The position numbers and the translations under genes are program-made. A stretch of 64,000 nucleotides of DNA from BCD1 sp965230565 (GTDB lineage Bacteria > Bacteroidota > Bacteroidia > Chitinophagales > Saprospiraceae): positions 434,001 through 498,000 of the forward strand of contig CBDDLH010000015.1 of the NCBI GenBank assembly GCA_965230565.1, in the 5' to 3' direction. Below are positions 33,725 through 43,942 of this stretch, in pieces. Under the pieces are notes generated by a model that was not told the origin of the DNA, did not search any database, and saw only the letters and a list, made by a program, of their open reading frames with translations. Every line of letters begins with the position of its first letter. The stretch's first letter is position 1.

Positions 33725-34693
33725 GTGAAAGAGGATAATATCATTATAAAAACAGCTCTTGAGACCATAAATATTGAGGCCAGCACCCTTTTGGAGCTTA
33801 AAAAAGCTATCGGAGAAGATTTTGAAGCCTGTGTCAAAGCCATCTATGACAGCCCTGGCCGAATGATCATTACCGGTGTTGGTAAGAGTGCTATCATTGG
33901 TCAAAAGATAGTGGCTACCTTAAATTCCACAGGTACCCCTGCATTGTATATGCATGCTGCAGATGCCATCCACGGGGATTTAGGAATGATTCAACCCGAT
34001 GATATCCTGCTGTGTATTTCCAAAAGTGGGGAAACCTCTGAGATCAAAGTGCTGGTACCCTTGTTAAAAAACCTGGGCAACCAACTCATTGGCATGACCA
34101 GCAGGACTGATTCCTTTTTGGGGAAAAAGGCCAATTTCCTTCTACATACCCCGGTAACTAAAGAAGCTGACCCTAATAACCTGGCTCCTACCGCAAGTAC
34201 AACTGCCCAGATGGCCATGGGAGATGCCCTTGCTACTGCACTGCTCGCCTACCGCGGGTTTTCTGCACAGGATTTTGCTAAAGTCCACCCCGGAGGTGCA
34301 CTGGGCAAACAATTATATCTCCGGGTAAGGGATCTCTATGAAAATAATGAACGACCTGTGGTTTCTCCTGACACCAATCTTCAGCAAACCATTGTAGAAA
34401 TATCCTCTAAAAGATTAGGGGCAACTGCAGTTGTCGATAATCATGACAATCTGCTCGGAATCATAACTGATGGAGACCTCAGAAGGATGTTATCCACCCA
34501 GCCTGATTTACTCAAAGTATATGCTAAAGATATTATGACTAAAAACCCCAAAACGATTTCCGGAGATGAATTGGCGATTAAGGCACTTAATATGATGTCT
34601 GAAAACAGCATAACACAATTAGTAGTTACCAGAGAAGGCAAATATCTGGGATTCATTCACCTGCACGACCTGCTTAGGGAAGGTCTTATTTGA
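33725..34693 (+). CDS. kdsD: Arabinose-5-phosphate isomerase (KpsF/GutQ/KdsD family)
   Basis: 322 residues from a GTG at 33725. N-terminal SIS domain (MIITGVGKSAIIGQKIVATL, CISKSGETSEI, PTASTTAQMAMGDALA, KVHPGGALGK) and two CBS domains (LGATAVVDNHDNLLGIITDG and ITQLVVTREGKYLGFIHLHD). It makes arabinose 5-phosphate from ribulose 5-phosphate for Kdo in lipopolysaccharide. Divergent from recQ. Confidence 0.95.
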   Translation: MKEDNIIIKTALETINIEASTLLELKKAIGEDFEACVKAIYDSPGRMIITGVGKSAIIGQKIVATLNSTGTPALYMHAADAIHGDLGMIQPDDILLCISKSGETSEIKVLVPLLKNLGNQLIGMTSRTDSFLGKKANFLLHTPVTKEADPNNLAPTASTTAQMAMGDALATALLAYRGFSAQDFAKVHPGGALGKQLYLRVRDLYENNERPVVSPDTNLQQTIVEISSKRLGATAVVDNHDNLLGIITDGDLRRMLSTQPDLLKVYAKDIMTKNPKTISGDELAIKALNMMSENSITQLVVTREGKYLGFIHLHDLLREGLI

Positions 34694-35267
34694 TTTGATG
34701 TTTATTAATTCCATTTCTTTTTGTGAATAACTTGAGTTTTTTCGTGGAAAACACCCTCGGAAAAGGTCAGAAACCATACTCCCAAAAAATGTGGATAAAA
34801 AAATTTCACAGGGTGTCCTAACAAAAAAATACATTGATTATCAATTGATTACATTTTTTCAAAGGGGCGACTTATCCACATTTGCTACTTTTTACTCACA
34901 ATTACAAACAACTGATTATCAGCACATTAAAAAAGTTATCCACAATATGTTGATAACTTTTCAACCTATTTTACCTATTTTGCATTAGATTTGTAGCCGG
35001 ACGACCATCTAATTATCTTTTACTGTATCCAATCACTTTTCGGGTTGGATTACAGGCAAAGTTTCCTCCAACAGCAGTATAATTTGTTTAAGTCTAAAGT
35101 TAGAGCTAAAACTTAACAAAAATTTGGTTCTCCCCTTTTGTTCTGGTAAAAATTTGCTTTAAGTATCACCGGAATGTCAAATAGGGAGGCAGTAATAATA
35201 TCGGATTATAAAAACATACTATAGAATTTTTAAACTTAGGTAACCAAACACATAAAATCAATTGTTC
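34694..35267. other. AT-rich intergenic region with DnaA boxes
   Basis: No gene. Besides the DnaA-box cluster described separately, an imperfect inverted repeat TGTA-TCCAA / TTGGA-TTACA occurs at about 35022-35055. I do not see the conserved boxes of a cobalamin riboswitch, although the next gene is a B12-dependent enzyme. Confidence 0.6.
34790..34956. promoter_or_regulatory. Cluster of DnaA boxes (oriC-like or nrdJ regulatory)
   Basis: Three perfect TTATCCACA boxes: 34790-34798 (minus), 34872-34880 (plus) and 34936-34944 (plus). A one-mismatch box TTATCAACA lies at 34948-34956 (minus). Between the first two is a very AT-rich stretch (34820-34862) suitable for unwinding. Either a replication origin or DnaA control of the ribonucleotide reductase gene downstream would explain it. 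Confidence 0.6.
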
Positions 35268-37838
35268 ATGGAAGTTAAAAATGGCATCAAAGTCGATGAA
35301 AAAGTGACCAGTAAAGAACAGAGTTACACCTTTGACGAAGCACTTCAAGCGTCAACAGATTATTTCAATGGAGATTCTCTGGCTGCTAATGTTTGGGTTA
35401 ATAAATACGCCCTAAAAGATTCACAGGGTAGAATATACGAATTGACACCTGACGATATGCACAACAGACTCGCCAGTGAAATAGCCCGTATTGATGCAAA
35501 ATACTCCAACCCTATCCCGCTGGAGGATTTTTATGATGCACTTAAAGATTTCAAATACATCATCCCGCAGGGAAGTCCGATGGCCGGAATTGGTAATAGA
35601 TTCCAGGTCTCCTCTTTGTCCAACTGTTTTGTGATCGGAAATAATGCAGATTCCTATGGAGGAATTCTGAAAATTGACGAAGAGCAGGCACAGTTGATGA
35701 AACGTCGTGGAGGAGTGGGTCACGACTTATCTCATATCCGTCCGAAAGGCAGTGCAGTGATGAACAGTGCTCTGAGTTCAACAGGAATTGTTCCCTTTAT
35801 GGAGCGTTATTCCAACAGTACCAGAGAAGTTGCCCAGGATGGAAGAAGAGGAGCTCTCATGTTGTCTGTTTCCATTCAGCATCCCGATGCAGAATCCTTT
35901 ATAGATGCCAAACTCGAACAAGGGAAGATCACAGGTGCCAATGTTTCCGTAAAAATAACTGATGATTTTATGCGCGCTGCGCTAAACGGTGATCCATATG
36001 TTCAACAATACCCTATTGGTTCCAAAGAGCCTACCTTTAAAAAGGAAATTAATGCCAAAGGCCTTTGGGAAAAGATAACCTTCAATGCATGGAAATCTGC
36101 TGAGCCGGGCGTTTTATTCTGGGACACGATCATTCGCGAATCAGTGCCTGATTGTTATGCAGATCTTGGTTACCAAACGGTTTCAACAAACCCATGTGGT
36201 GAAATCCCGCTTTGTCCGTACGACAGCTGCAGACTGTTAGCCATTAATCTATACAGTTTTGTTGAAAATCCATTTACCAAAAAGGCATCCTTTAACTTCG
36301 AAAAATTCGCCAAATACGTTCACCTAGCTCAGAGAATGATGGATAACATCATTGACCTCGAACTGGAAAAGATCGATCAGATCATTGCCAAGGTAGATGC
36401 TGATCCGGAAGATGATACCGTAAAATCGACAGAAAGAATTCTTTGGGAAAAGATTCGCAAAACCTGTGAAGAAGGCCGTCGTACTGGTATTGGAATCACC
36501 GCAGAAGGAGATATGCTTGCCGCCCTAAATATGAGATATGGCAGCAATGAAGCTATTGATTTCTCTGTCGAAGTACACAAAACACTGGCCATTAATGCCT
36601 ACCGTTCTTCCGTTGATCTCGCAGCTGACCGTGGACCATTCGCCATTTACGATTCAAAAAGAGAGGTGAATAATCCATTGATCAACAGAATCAAAGAGGA
36701 GGATGCCAAGCTTTACAAAGATATGGTGAAATTCGGCCGCAGAAATATTGCCCTGCTGACCATTGCACCTACCGGTAGTGTAAGTCTGATGACCCAGACT
36801 TCTTCAGGAATCGAGCCTTGTTTCCTCATCTCCTACAAGCGCCGTAGAAAGGTCAACCCGAATGATGCTTCTGCTATTGTGACATTTGTTGATGAAGTAG
36901 GTGACAGCTGGGAAGAATACAACGTCTTCCATCACAAGTTTGAAACATGGCTGGAGGTAAACGGTCACGATCCTAAGGAAATCCAGTCCTGGTCAAAAGA
37001 AAAACTGGACAAGCTGATCGAAAAATCCCCCTACCACAAGGCAACTGCCAACGATGTGGATTGGGTGCAAAAAGTCAAGATGCAGGGGCAAATCCAGAAA
37101 TGGGTTGACCACTCCATCAGTGTAACCGTTAATATCCCGAACGAAACTCCGGTCAATAAGGTTCGCGAGATCTATAAGACTGCATGGGAAAGCGGATGTA
37201 AGGGATGTACCATTTACCGCGACGGTTCCAGATCAGGTGTACTGGTTTCTACCGATTCCAAACAGGAAGAAAACGTGGGCTTCATGGAAAGTTCTGCACC
37301 AAAACGTCCGCAGCGTCTTGAGGCCAAAGTTGTTCGATTCAAGAATAGCGACGAGAACTGGATCGGGGTTGTTGGTTTGTTTGAGAACAAGCCTTACGAA
37401 ATCTTTACCGGCAAAGCGGAAGATACCTTTGGATTGCCTTCTTATGTGAATTCCGGTTGGATCATCAAGGCCAAAGAAGAAGACAATAGAAATCGCTACG
37501 ATTTCCAGTTCCTGGATAAGTCTGGATATCGGGTTACCATTGAGGGGCTATCCCGCTCCTTTGATGAAGAATACTGGAACTATGCCAAGCTGATTTCCGG
37601 AGTACTCCGTCACGGTATGCCCATCCAATATGTAGTTGACCTGGTGGATGGACTCAATGCCGAACAGGATTATATCAACACCTGGAAAAATGGTGTAGTC
37701 AGAGCCTTGAAGCAGTTTATTCCGGACGGAACAAAAGCGACCAAAGAAGAATGTTCTGAGTGCGGAGAAGAAGGTGGCCTGGTTTACCGTGAAGGCTGTC
37801 TTATCTGCCACAATTGCGGATATTCGAAATGTGGCTAA
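35268..37838 (+). CDS. nrdJ: Adenosylcobalamin-dependent ribonucleotide reductase (class II)
   Basis: 856 residues from the ATG at 35268 (a TTG two codons earlier is unlikely). It reduces ribonucleotides to deoxyribonucleotides using coenzyme B12. Seen: SSLSNCFVIGNNADSYGGI, KRRGGVGHDLSHIRPKG, the active-site NPCGEIPLCPYDSCRL, APTGSVSLMTQTSSGIEPCF, and a cysteine-rich zinc-ribbon-like tail (CSECGEEGG, CLICHNCGYSKCG) for re-reduction. No class I nrdAB or nrdR is seen nearby. DnaA boxes lie 310-480 bp upstream. Confidence 0.95.
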   Translation: MEVKNGIKVDEKVTSKEQSYTFDEALQASTDYFNGDSLAANVWVNKYALKDSQGRIYELTPDDMHNRLASEIARIDAKYSNPIPLEDFYDALKDFKYIIPQGSPMAGIGNRFQVSSLSNCFVIGNNADSYGGILKIDEEQAQLMKRRGGVGHDLSHIRPKGSAVMNSALSSTGIVPFMERYSNSTREVAQDGRRGALMLSVSIQHPDAESFIDAKLEQGKITGANVSVKITDDFMRAALNGDPYVQQYPIGSKEPTFKKEINAKGLWEKITFNAWKSAEPGVLFWDTIIRESVPDCYADLGYQTVSTNPCGEIPLCPYDSCRLLAINLYSFVENPFTKKASFNFEKFAKYVHLAQRMMDNIIDLELEKIDQIIAKVDADPEDDTVKSTERILWEKIRKTCEEGRRTGIGITAEGDMLAALNMRYGSNEAIDFSVEVHKTLAINAYRSSVDLAADRGPFAIYDSKREVNNPLINRIKEEDAKLYKDMVKFGRRNIALLTIAPTGSVSLMTQTSSGIEPCFLISYKRRRKVNPNDASAIVTFVDEVGDSWEEYNVFHHKFETWLEVNGHDPKEIQSWSKEKLDKLIEKSPYHKATANDVDWVQKVKMQGQIQKWVDHSISVTVNIPNETPVNKVREIYKTAWESGCKGCTIYRDGSRSGVLVSTDSKQEENVGFMESSAPKRPQRLEAKVVRFKNSDENWIGVVGLFENKPYEIFTGKAEDTFGLPSYVNSGWIIKAKEEDNRNRYDFQFLDKSGYRVTIEGLSRSFDEEYWNYAKLISGVLRHGMPIQYVVDLVDGLNAEQDYINTWKNGVVRALKQFIPDGTKATKEECSECGEEGGLVYREGCLICHNCGYSKCG

Positions 37839-37874
37839 ATTTTTAGTTAGTCACTTTCTGCCATGAGAAAACTT

Positions 37875-37911
37875 AAAAGCCCGGGCGCATGCGCCCGGGC
37901 TTTTTTTATTC
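37875..37911 (+). terminator. Rho-independent terminator after nrdJ
   Basis: 14-bp GC-rich perfect stem (AAAAGCCCGGGCGC, AT apex) followed by a T-run. Confidence 0.95.
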
Positions 37912-38144
37912 CCCAAACTAAACCATATCATAAATGATGTGTTTTTAAAATAATCAAACACAAATAATTCTTTTGCTAAACTAACAAATAGCGGTATATT
38001 GCCTTTACTTAAACTCCCTCCACCTCAAAAGATTCGCTCCTCTGCAAAAAACAGATAACCTCACAATTACTGATAATCCCACTCTAAATCAGGCGACAAA
38101 ATTTTTGCAACCGAAACCTTTTTTTATAACCAAAATCAGTTATT

Positions 38145-38519
38145 ATGAACGCCATTACTAATCTGGGTAAGTACATTTTTGCAATTCCATTTGCCATTTT
38201 TGGCATTATGCATTTGATGAATGCAGATGCTATGGCAGGCATGGCTCCTTTTGGCGGAGCAATCATGGTTTACATTACGGGTGTAGCCCTTATAGCCGCA
38301 GCTGTAAGTATTGTTATTGGTAAAATGGATAAACTTGCAACGCTTTTATTGGGTTTGATGCTGTTGATTTTTGCTCTAAGCATACACTTACCCGGAGTAA
38401 CCAGCGGGGATGAAGCAAGAATGATGTCTTCGATGCCGAACCTGCTTAAGGATCTCTCATTGGCAGGAGCTGCCTGGATGTATGCCGGCATAGCCAAGGA
38501 TAACGCAGTGGTGGGATAA
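38145..38519 (+). CDS. DoxX-like small membrane protein
   Basis: 124 residues with four predicted TM helices and the DoxX-type start (LGKYIFAIPFAIFGIMHLMN) and loop histidine (LSIHLPG). DoxX proteins are found with redox and thiol-stress systems, but the role here is open. Monocistronic, with its own terminator. Confidence 0.8.
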   Translation: MNAITNLGKYIFAIPFAIFGIMHLMNADAMAGMAPFGGAIMVYITGVALIAAAVSIVIGKMDKLATLLLGLMLLIFALSIHLPGVTSGDEARMMSSMPNLLKDLSLAGAAWMYAGIAKDNAVVG

Positions 38520-38572
38520 AAAAACTTTTTATCCGACAATAGGATATTTTGATTTTATTATCAGCCCCTATT

Positions 38573-38604
38573 CCTCTCGGAATAGGGGCTGTTTCATTCA
38601 ACCC
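38573..38604. terminator. Hairpin between convergent genes
   Basis: 12-bp perfect stem AGCCCCTATTCC/GGAATAGGGGCT with loop TCTC. The T-run is short (GTTTC), so termination may be modest. Confidence 0.75.
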
Positions 38605-38605
38605 T

Positions 38606-39397
38606 TTAAAAGGAAAAACTACCACCAACTTGCCCATAAATATAGGCCGGCTGGATCCCATAATATTTCCAATAAGGATTATTATTAATTAAATTTCCAC
38701 CTGTTTCCAACATAAGGACCATGCTTAAACGATCCGAGAACCTCCATCGCAGCCCGGAGGAAAAATTAAAGCCCAAAGTGAGTTTATCCACTGATGTTAT
38801 GGTTCTTGTTTGCTCATAATTGGAAATGGTCACTGTGGCAGTTTCCCCCGCGAAAAAAGGAATACCTGATATGGTTTCAATTTGTTCCTGGTACAACAAT
38901 AAGGTTTTATCTTTTATCGAAAAACCTTTGTGAAAATTGAACAACATTCCTAAACCCATAAAAAATGACATTCTACCGTTGGGTTTCCCAAAATACCTTC
39001 GTCCTCCAATTTTGAGTGGGAAGGAGCTTGCTGGTACGAAATTGCCCAAAGTATCCAACGGTTTTGTTCCATCAATATATCTTCCTGTATTTCCTGGAAT
39101 TGGAATAAAAACAATCCAGGTAATACTTTCCGATTTTTCAAAAACATAATAATTGGTATGCTCAGAAAAGTTAAAATAATCTGGAAGGTCATGACGCTTA
39201 ACGCCAATACTTCCCTGAATACTATACCTGAAATTAAAATGCTTTTCAAACTGCAGTGAAACTTCCGGAGAAGTATGAAACAATGTATTCATTGTGAATG
39301 TATGGGAGAAGAATGGTCTAGTTAAATTCCTTTTTTGACTTTTTGCCGAGGGGCTAAACAAAACCACTACGACTAACAGAAAAATAATCCGTTTCAT
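38606..39397 (-). CDS. Outer-membrane beta-barrel-like protein
   Basis: 263 residues with a signal peptide (MKRIIFLLVVVVLFSPSAKS). The mature part is rich in amphipathic strands (FNFRYSIQGSIGVKRHD, MSFFMGLGMLFNFHKGF, KLTLGFNFSSGLRWRFSDRL) and ends with aromatic-terminated YGQVGGSFSF, typical for outer-membrane barrels. No specific family recognised. Confidence 0.7.
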   Translation of the reverse strand: MKRIIFLLVVVVLFSPSAKSQKRNLTRPFFSHTFTMNTLFHTSPEVSLQFEKHFNFRYSIQGSIGVKRHDLPDYFNFSEHTNYYVFEKSESITWIVFIPIPGNTGRYIDGTKPLDTLGNFVPASSFPLKIGGRRYFGKPNGRMSFFMGLGMLFNFHKGFSIKDKTLLLYQEQIETISGIPFFAGETATVTISNYEQTRTITSVDKLTLGFNFSSGLRWRFSDRLSMVLMLETGGNLINNNPYWKYYGIQPAYIYGQVGGSFSF

Positions 39398-39431
39398 AAT
39401 CTCTTAATTGATTTTGCTAAGGTTTCGCAGA

Positions 39432-40862
39432 TTATCTGATAACCACAATTTTTTTGACAATTTCCTTTTCCTGATCACCTTTTTTATATTGACATCGAAT
39501 GAAATATACACCTTGAGGTACTAAAGAAAAGTTTAATTGATAATTCCGGGAAAAGTTTTCTGGCTTAATAAAATTAATCAATTGCCCGAAGGCATCATAA
39601 ACATTAATGGATATTTCATGGCTATAAATATTCAGGTTTTCAACAAAGGTCAAGCTAACATAATCATCCACAGGGTTTGGAAACACAACAATATCAGCTT
39701 GACCGCTTAAATCTTCTGTGGGAATATATTCAAAACTTACTTGATGCAGCTCAGAAAGTTCTATTCCACAAAGTGATGAAGGTATCACCGGCTGTAAAGG
39801 TGCCGGACAATCCACCACCGGAGCAGATCTAATCCATTCAACGTGTTTTTGAAACTCCGCATCATCGGTCTCCGCAAAAAAGCTTTTGCCAAGGAACCAT
39901 AAAATCTGGTCCTGAACTATGGGCCACCATTCCCCGTCAAAAACGTTATGCCCGAAGTCGTTACCGCTGAAAAGATAACTATTGCCACCAATGCCTAAAT
40001 GTCGCTGGATCATTGGGCAGGCACCATGTATCGGAACAGCATAGGTATTGCAGCAGGGGTAAACTGGCTCAGAACCGTAAAACACTACTCCATCATCCGT
40101 TCCGTGGATGGCCATTAGGTTAATATCCTGCTCAGTGGAATCAATCCAAAGCGTGTCATAAATAGCTCCGGACATCGTGAAAACAGCTTTTATTCCGGCA
40201 TTTTCCTCCAGACTTTCGCTCCAGATAATCGGGCCAGGTACCACAACCAGGACAAATTTCACTGACTTCCCCCTGATCCATGTAGGCAACATTCAGGGAG
40301 CCGTAATTCCCCCGGCACTGTGACCTCCGACAGCAATCCGGTCTACATCAATATTATAATCGGCTGCATGTAAAACAAGCCATTCTATGGCATCCTGAAC
40401 ATCAACTGCCGCAACGTAAGATGAAGGCACCAAAGAATTGGCCCAGGAAACATTGCAGGGGTACGAAAAAGCAGCTGCTACAACACAATCTGCCCGTTTG
40501 CATAATCTGTACTGCACGGAAACCGCCACATAACCCAACTGAGCCAGTGTCTCTGCTTCATCAAAAAAACTGGCAAATGTGCCTCCGATGAATCCTCCCC
40601 CGTGAACCAGAACGACCAAAGGCCGCTTATCCTCGGGTTCAATATCAGTGGGATAATAGACCCTCAAGGCAAGGTTTTCAGTAACGACAAAATCAAGTTC
40701 GTCAATCTGAACAGCTGTTTTGTAAACCTTTTGATCGTAATCAACCGTATGGGAGAATGGGTAATAAACGTCATTACCATCAACGATAGCCTGAGAGTCT
40801 GCCTCATTAACCAGAAACGGAAATAAGAAGCACAGGATAAGTTTTAATAAGTTGGATTTCAT
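39432..40862 (-). pseudogene. Secreted alpha/beta-hydrolase with T9SS domain, broken by frameshifts
   Basis: The N-terminal part (189 codons, 40862-40293) has a signal peptide, the oxyanion strand LVVLVHGGGFIGG and the nucleophile elbow GGHSAGG. It then meets a TGA at 40293-40295. The same frame resumes at once with an ATG and runs 286 codons: IKAVFTMSGAIYDT, MAIHGTDDGVVFYG (acid residue), GNDFGHNVFDG (histidine), then a T9SS C-terminal sorting domain (VVFPNPVDDYVSLTF, VPQGVYFIRC). Between about 40300 and 40230 another frame reads LNVAYMDQGEVSEICPG, as expected for the missing helix. Two compensating indels, possibly in the two GGGGG runs, would restore one ~475-residue esterase. A sequencing error is as likely as true decay. 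Confidence 0.75.
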
Positions 40863-40889
40863 TGTTAAGGTATTTAAGTGGAAAAATGG

Positions 40890-42479
40890 TTATTGTTTAA
40901 TTATGGATAGTGTTCCAAGGTTGGTATCATCGGACACTATTCGGATTATATACACTCCAGCAGGGATAAACCCTAATTCGATTTGTAAAATGTCCTTAGT
41001 TACCTGTTTGGTTAGAACCAGGCTACCATTGGAGTTAAAGAGTTGTATTTCCATATTTTGAAGTAAATTTTCCTCTACCACCTCCAGTAGAAGTCGGTCC
41101 GTAAATGGATTAGGATAAACATTAAAATGTAAATCCTGATTTGGCTCAAAACTGGAAACAACCTGGGCGGGGACGAATATGGAAAACTCCAGGTTCGTTC
41201 CACATTCATCCATCACAGTTACGGAATAGTTCCCCATAGTCAGATTGGTCACCTCAGATCCAGTTTCACCATTACTCCATAAGAAAGAATACGGTGGGTT
41301 TCCTCCATCTATTTCAATGCTGATGCTACCTTCACCTGAGCCAGTATCAGCTATGACCAATGTATCTGCAAGAAATAATTCCTCGAATTCTTCAACATAA
41401 ATCGTCACGGTGCTATCACACCCCAATTCACTGACAAAAGCCACCTGATATACCCCAGCTTCATTCACCACATTTCCATCAGGAAGCACATAGTCGCCCC
41501 CTTTGCAGATAAAGACCTCCAGACTGACACCAATATCATCGGAAACTAATAAGTTAGTAATTACAATACTATCGCAACCTTCGGACCCCGACAATACGGA
41601 CTCATATACACCCGATTCAGCAACCTGCTGCCCATCGGGCAGCGTATAAACCTGGTCAGAACAAATGGATTCTTCAACATAAACTTCCGTGAAACCTCCT
41701 ATGAAGACTTCTGTAGTCAAAACACTATCGCAGGCCAGCACATTTGGTAATATGGTTGTATAGGTTCCTGCCTCCGTTACAATTGTTCCATCAGGTAAGT
41801 TATAAGTTGCTCCATCGCAAAGAATCACCTGAACAGGGTTTTCAAAAGATATCCCTACGGATAAGGTTTGTGAAAAGATAAATTCATATTGCTGTTCAGC
41901 CTCAATTGATAATTGCATACCTGTATTAACATCGTTATATGCCCCTTCCCCATTAAAGGTCACAGTTCCCAGATAATCATCTCCTCCAAAAAGATCATAT
42001 TCCCAAACCGCCATCGTGTATTGCCCAGGCAACAAATAGGAGTTCAAATAAAAAGTATACGGAATAGTGTAATTATAATTTCCCGGAGGTGTAGAACAAA
42101 CGACATTACCTTGAAGGTCATAGATGATCAGATAAAGGTCCGGAAGGGGATCAGTAATAAAATTCTGTCCCCAGGTGTTCGGAATATTCGAAATTGTTAC
42201 TGAGGAGATTTTCATCAGTCCTGAGGTATCAAATGCCTGAAGGCTAATTGTATAATTCCCAGGCTCTTCGTACAAAATGTTTCCTGGATTTGGCTCCGTA
42301 CTTGTAATGCCATTGCCAAAATCCCAAAGATAGTTATCCAATGAGGAAAATATCGGGGTAATTACCACCTCATCACCTGAACAAATTTCATTAGAGGATA
42401 AAGCAAAAAAAGAATTATTAGCAAAGGTAAAATGGAAGGTGAATAGCAAAATTGAGAGTAGCAGAAATTGACTTTTCAT
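40890..42479 (-). CDS. T9SS-secreted PKD/SprB-repeat surface protein
   Basis: 529 residues. Signal peptide (MKSQFLLLSILLFTFHFTFA), a PKD domain (~30-95: LDNYLWDFGNGITSTEPNP, YEEPGNYTISLQAFDTSG), and a beta domain (~100-215). Then come three related ~60-residue modules (VILCDGATYNLPDGTIVTEA, ESICSDQVYTLPDGQQV, VFICKGGDYVLPDGNVVNEA), each with 'GCDS' or 'ACDS'. A SprB-type repeat (GGNPPYSFLWSNGETGSEVT) and a T9SS type A sorting domain (FNVYPNPFTDRLLLEV, IPAGVYIIRI) complete it. Probably exported to the cell surface. It lies 27 bp before the esterase gene in the same direction, so possibly one operon. Confidence 0.88.
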   Translation of the reverse strand: MKSQFLLLSILLFTFHFTFANNSFFALSSNEICSGDEVVITPIFSSLDNYLWDFGNGITSTEPNPGNILYEEPGNYTISLQAFDTSGLMKISSVTISNIPNTWGQNFITDPLPDLYLIIYDLQGNVVCSTPPGNYNYTIPYTFYLNSYLLPGQYTMAVWEYDLFGGDDYLGTVTFNGEGAYNDVNTGMQLSIEAEQQYEFIFSQTLSVGISFENPVQVILCDGATYNLPDGTIVTEAGTYTTILPNVLACDSVLTTEVFIGGFTEVYVEESICSDQVYTLPDGQQVAESGVYESVLSGSEGCDSIVITNLLVSDDIGVSLEVFICKGGDYVLPDGNVVNEAGVYQVAFVSELGCDSTVTIYVEEFEELFLADTLVIADTGSGEGSISIEIDGGNPPYSFLWSNGETGSEVTNLTMGNYSVTVMDECGTNLEFSIFVPAQVVSSFEPNQDLHFNVYPNPFTDRLLLEVVEENLLQNMEIQLFNSNGSLVLTKQVTKDILQIELGFIPAGVYIIRIVSDDTNLGTLSIIKQ

Positions 42480-42769
42480 GATCGTTGGTTTTAATTAAAA
42501 ATCAGGATCGCCATCTTGATTAGAAAGATTGGTTTTCTTATGATCCTAAATCCATATGACCACAGATATAGATGGATTTGACTGCAAATTGGAAAGCACC
42601 AAACAATAATGAAAACGCTGGTTGTACACAGCCAGGAATACGTTGCATATAACTTTATTATCGTCAAAAAGGACGTTTACAACAGTTTCAGGGGTTTCTG
42701 CAACAACCACTGGGTTGATTTTTAATATTTCCCTAACATTGAAAAAGTGGTTAAAAAAGGCGATTTTGT

Positions 42770-43942
42770 ATGACATCTATGAGTAAATTGATCACCAAAC
42801 GGCAAGCACGCCTTTTTCAATTACTGAAAAAAGACGTGATCCAACACCTGAGTTTCGGCCTGGGGGTTTTTATCATAGTGTTCTTCATTTTTGCGATTAT
42901 CGCCTGGCAACAAGGGGTAATGGGGGAAAGTTCGATCATTGAGGCATTCGACATTCCCCGAAAATTTGATATTTATATCCGGATCTTCCTTGAAACCGTT
43001 TTTTATAACCTTGTTCTTGTCATTCCTGTATATTTTAATTTCTTCTTTGTTTTTAAAGGGCAGTTTCAACAAATTTTCAAAATCAAACTCATCAACGAGG
43101 CCCAGCTAAAAGGATGGGGATTCTACCTTTTTCTGGCTGCCAGTGCTCTGATTGCTATCGTTTTTGGTTGGGCACTCACACCTGGATTTGACCTTGTAAG
43201 CCGGATCGTCGATCCTTTGTGGTATGTCAATTCATTTGTTATTTTAGTATTGATCCTTTGTACTTCAGGAATTTCATTTATCAAGGATTCCCTGGAACGC
43301 ATGCGCGCGGTGGAACGTCGTGCAAAAATCCAGACGAAAAGGGAACTCAATTTCATTAAAAAACAAATCCGACCACATTTTCTTTTTAACACACTGGCCA
43401 ATCTGCAAATTCTTGCCAAACACAAGTCGGAGGCTTTGCCGGATCTTATGTCCCAATTATCAAAATTACTGAGATACCTGCTTTATGACACCCATACCTC
43501 TTTCGTTCCGGTTGAACAGGAACTTGAATTTATCAAAAGTTACCTGGCTCTTGAAAAATTACAACTGCCTTTGCGGACAACGCTGTCTTTTGAAGTGAAA
43601 GGAGAGCCGAAACCAAACCAGGTTATTGCCCCAATGTTATTGTTGACCTTTATCGAAAACTGTTTTAAACATTACAACAAAAAAGAAAAGAACGAAAAGT
43701 TTATCCGTATTGAGATCCGAATCGACAAGAACTCCCTGAAACTATCTACTGCCAATACTTTTAAAACCAACTCTTCCAATGAACACAGTTTTGAGCATCC
43801 TAAAAACGGTGGCCTTGGCCTGAAAAATGCACTGGAAAATCTTGATTTAATCTATAAAGAACAATTTGAACTTGAAACCCGTACAGAAGACAATGTTTTC
43901 ATAACCGAATTAAAAATCCCGCTTTATGAAAAGTCATTATAA
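42770..43942 (+). CDS. LytS-type sensor histidine kinase
   Basis: 390 residues. Four N-terminal TM helices (~25-165), then a His_kinase domain of the LytS/YehU type with the phospho-acceptor in IKKQIRPHFLFNTLANL (H203) and LLRYLLYDT. An HATPase part follows with IAPMLLLTFIENCFKHYN (N-box) and NGGLGLKNALENLDLIY (G-box). It phosphorylates the LytTR regulator encoded next, which overlaps by 17 nt. Confidence 0.92.
   Translation: MTSMSKLITKRQARLFQLLKKDVIQHLSFGLGVFIIVFFIFAIIAWQQGVMGESSIIEAFDIPRKFDIYIRIFLETVFYNLVLVIPVYFNFFFVFKGQFQQIFKIKLINEAQLKGWGFYLFLAASALIAIVFGWALTPGFDLVSRIVDPLWYVNSFVILVLILCTSGISFIKDSLERMRAVERRAKIQTKRELNFIKKQIRPHFLFNTLANLQILAKHKSEALPDLMSQLSKLLRYLLYDTHTSFVPVEQELEFIKSYLALEKLQLPLRTTLSFEVKGEPKPNQVIAPMLLLTFIENCFKHYNKKEKNEKFIRIEIRIDKNSLKLSTANTFKTNSSNEHSFEHPKNGGLGLKNALENLDLIYKEQFELETRTEDNVFITELKIPLYEKSL

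Noticed and set aside
34694..35267. Cobalamin riboswitch upstream of nrdJ
   Set aside because: The conserved B12-box and core motifs are not present.
42546..42776. 76-codon minus-strand frame upstream of the LytS kinase
   Set aside because: Overlaps the kinase start, and has no homologous-looking motif or promoter; the evidence is too weak to call it a gene.
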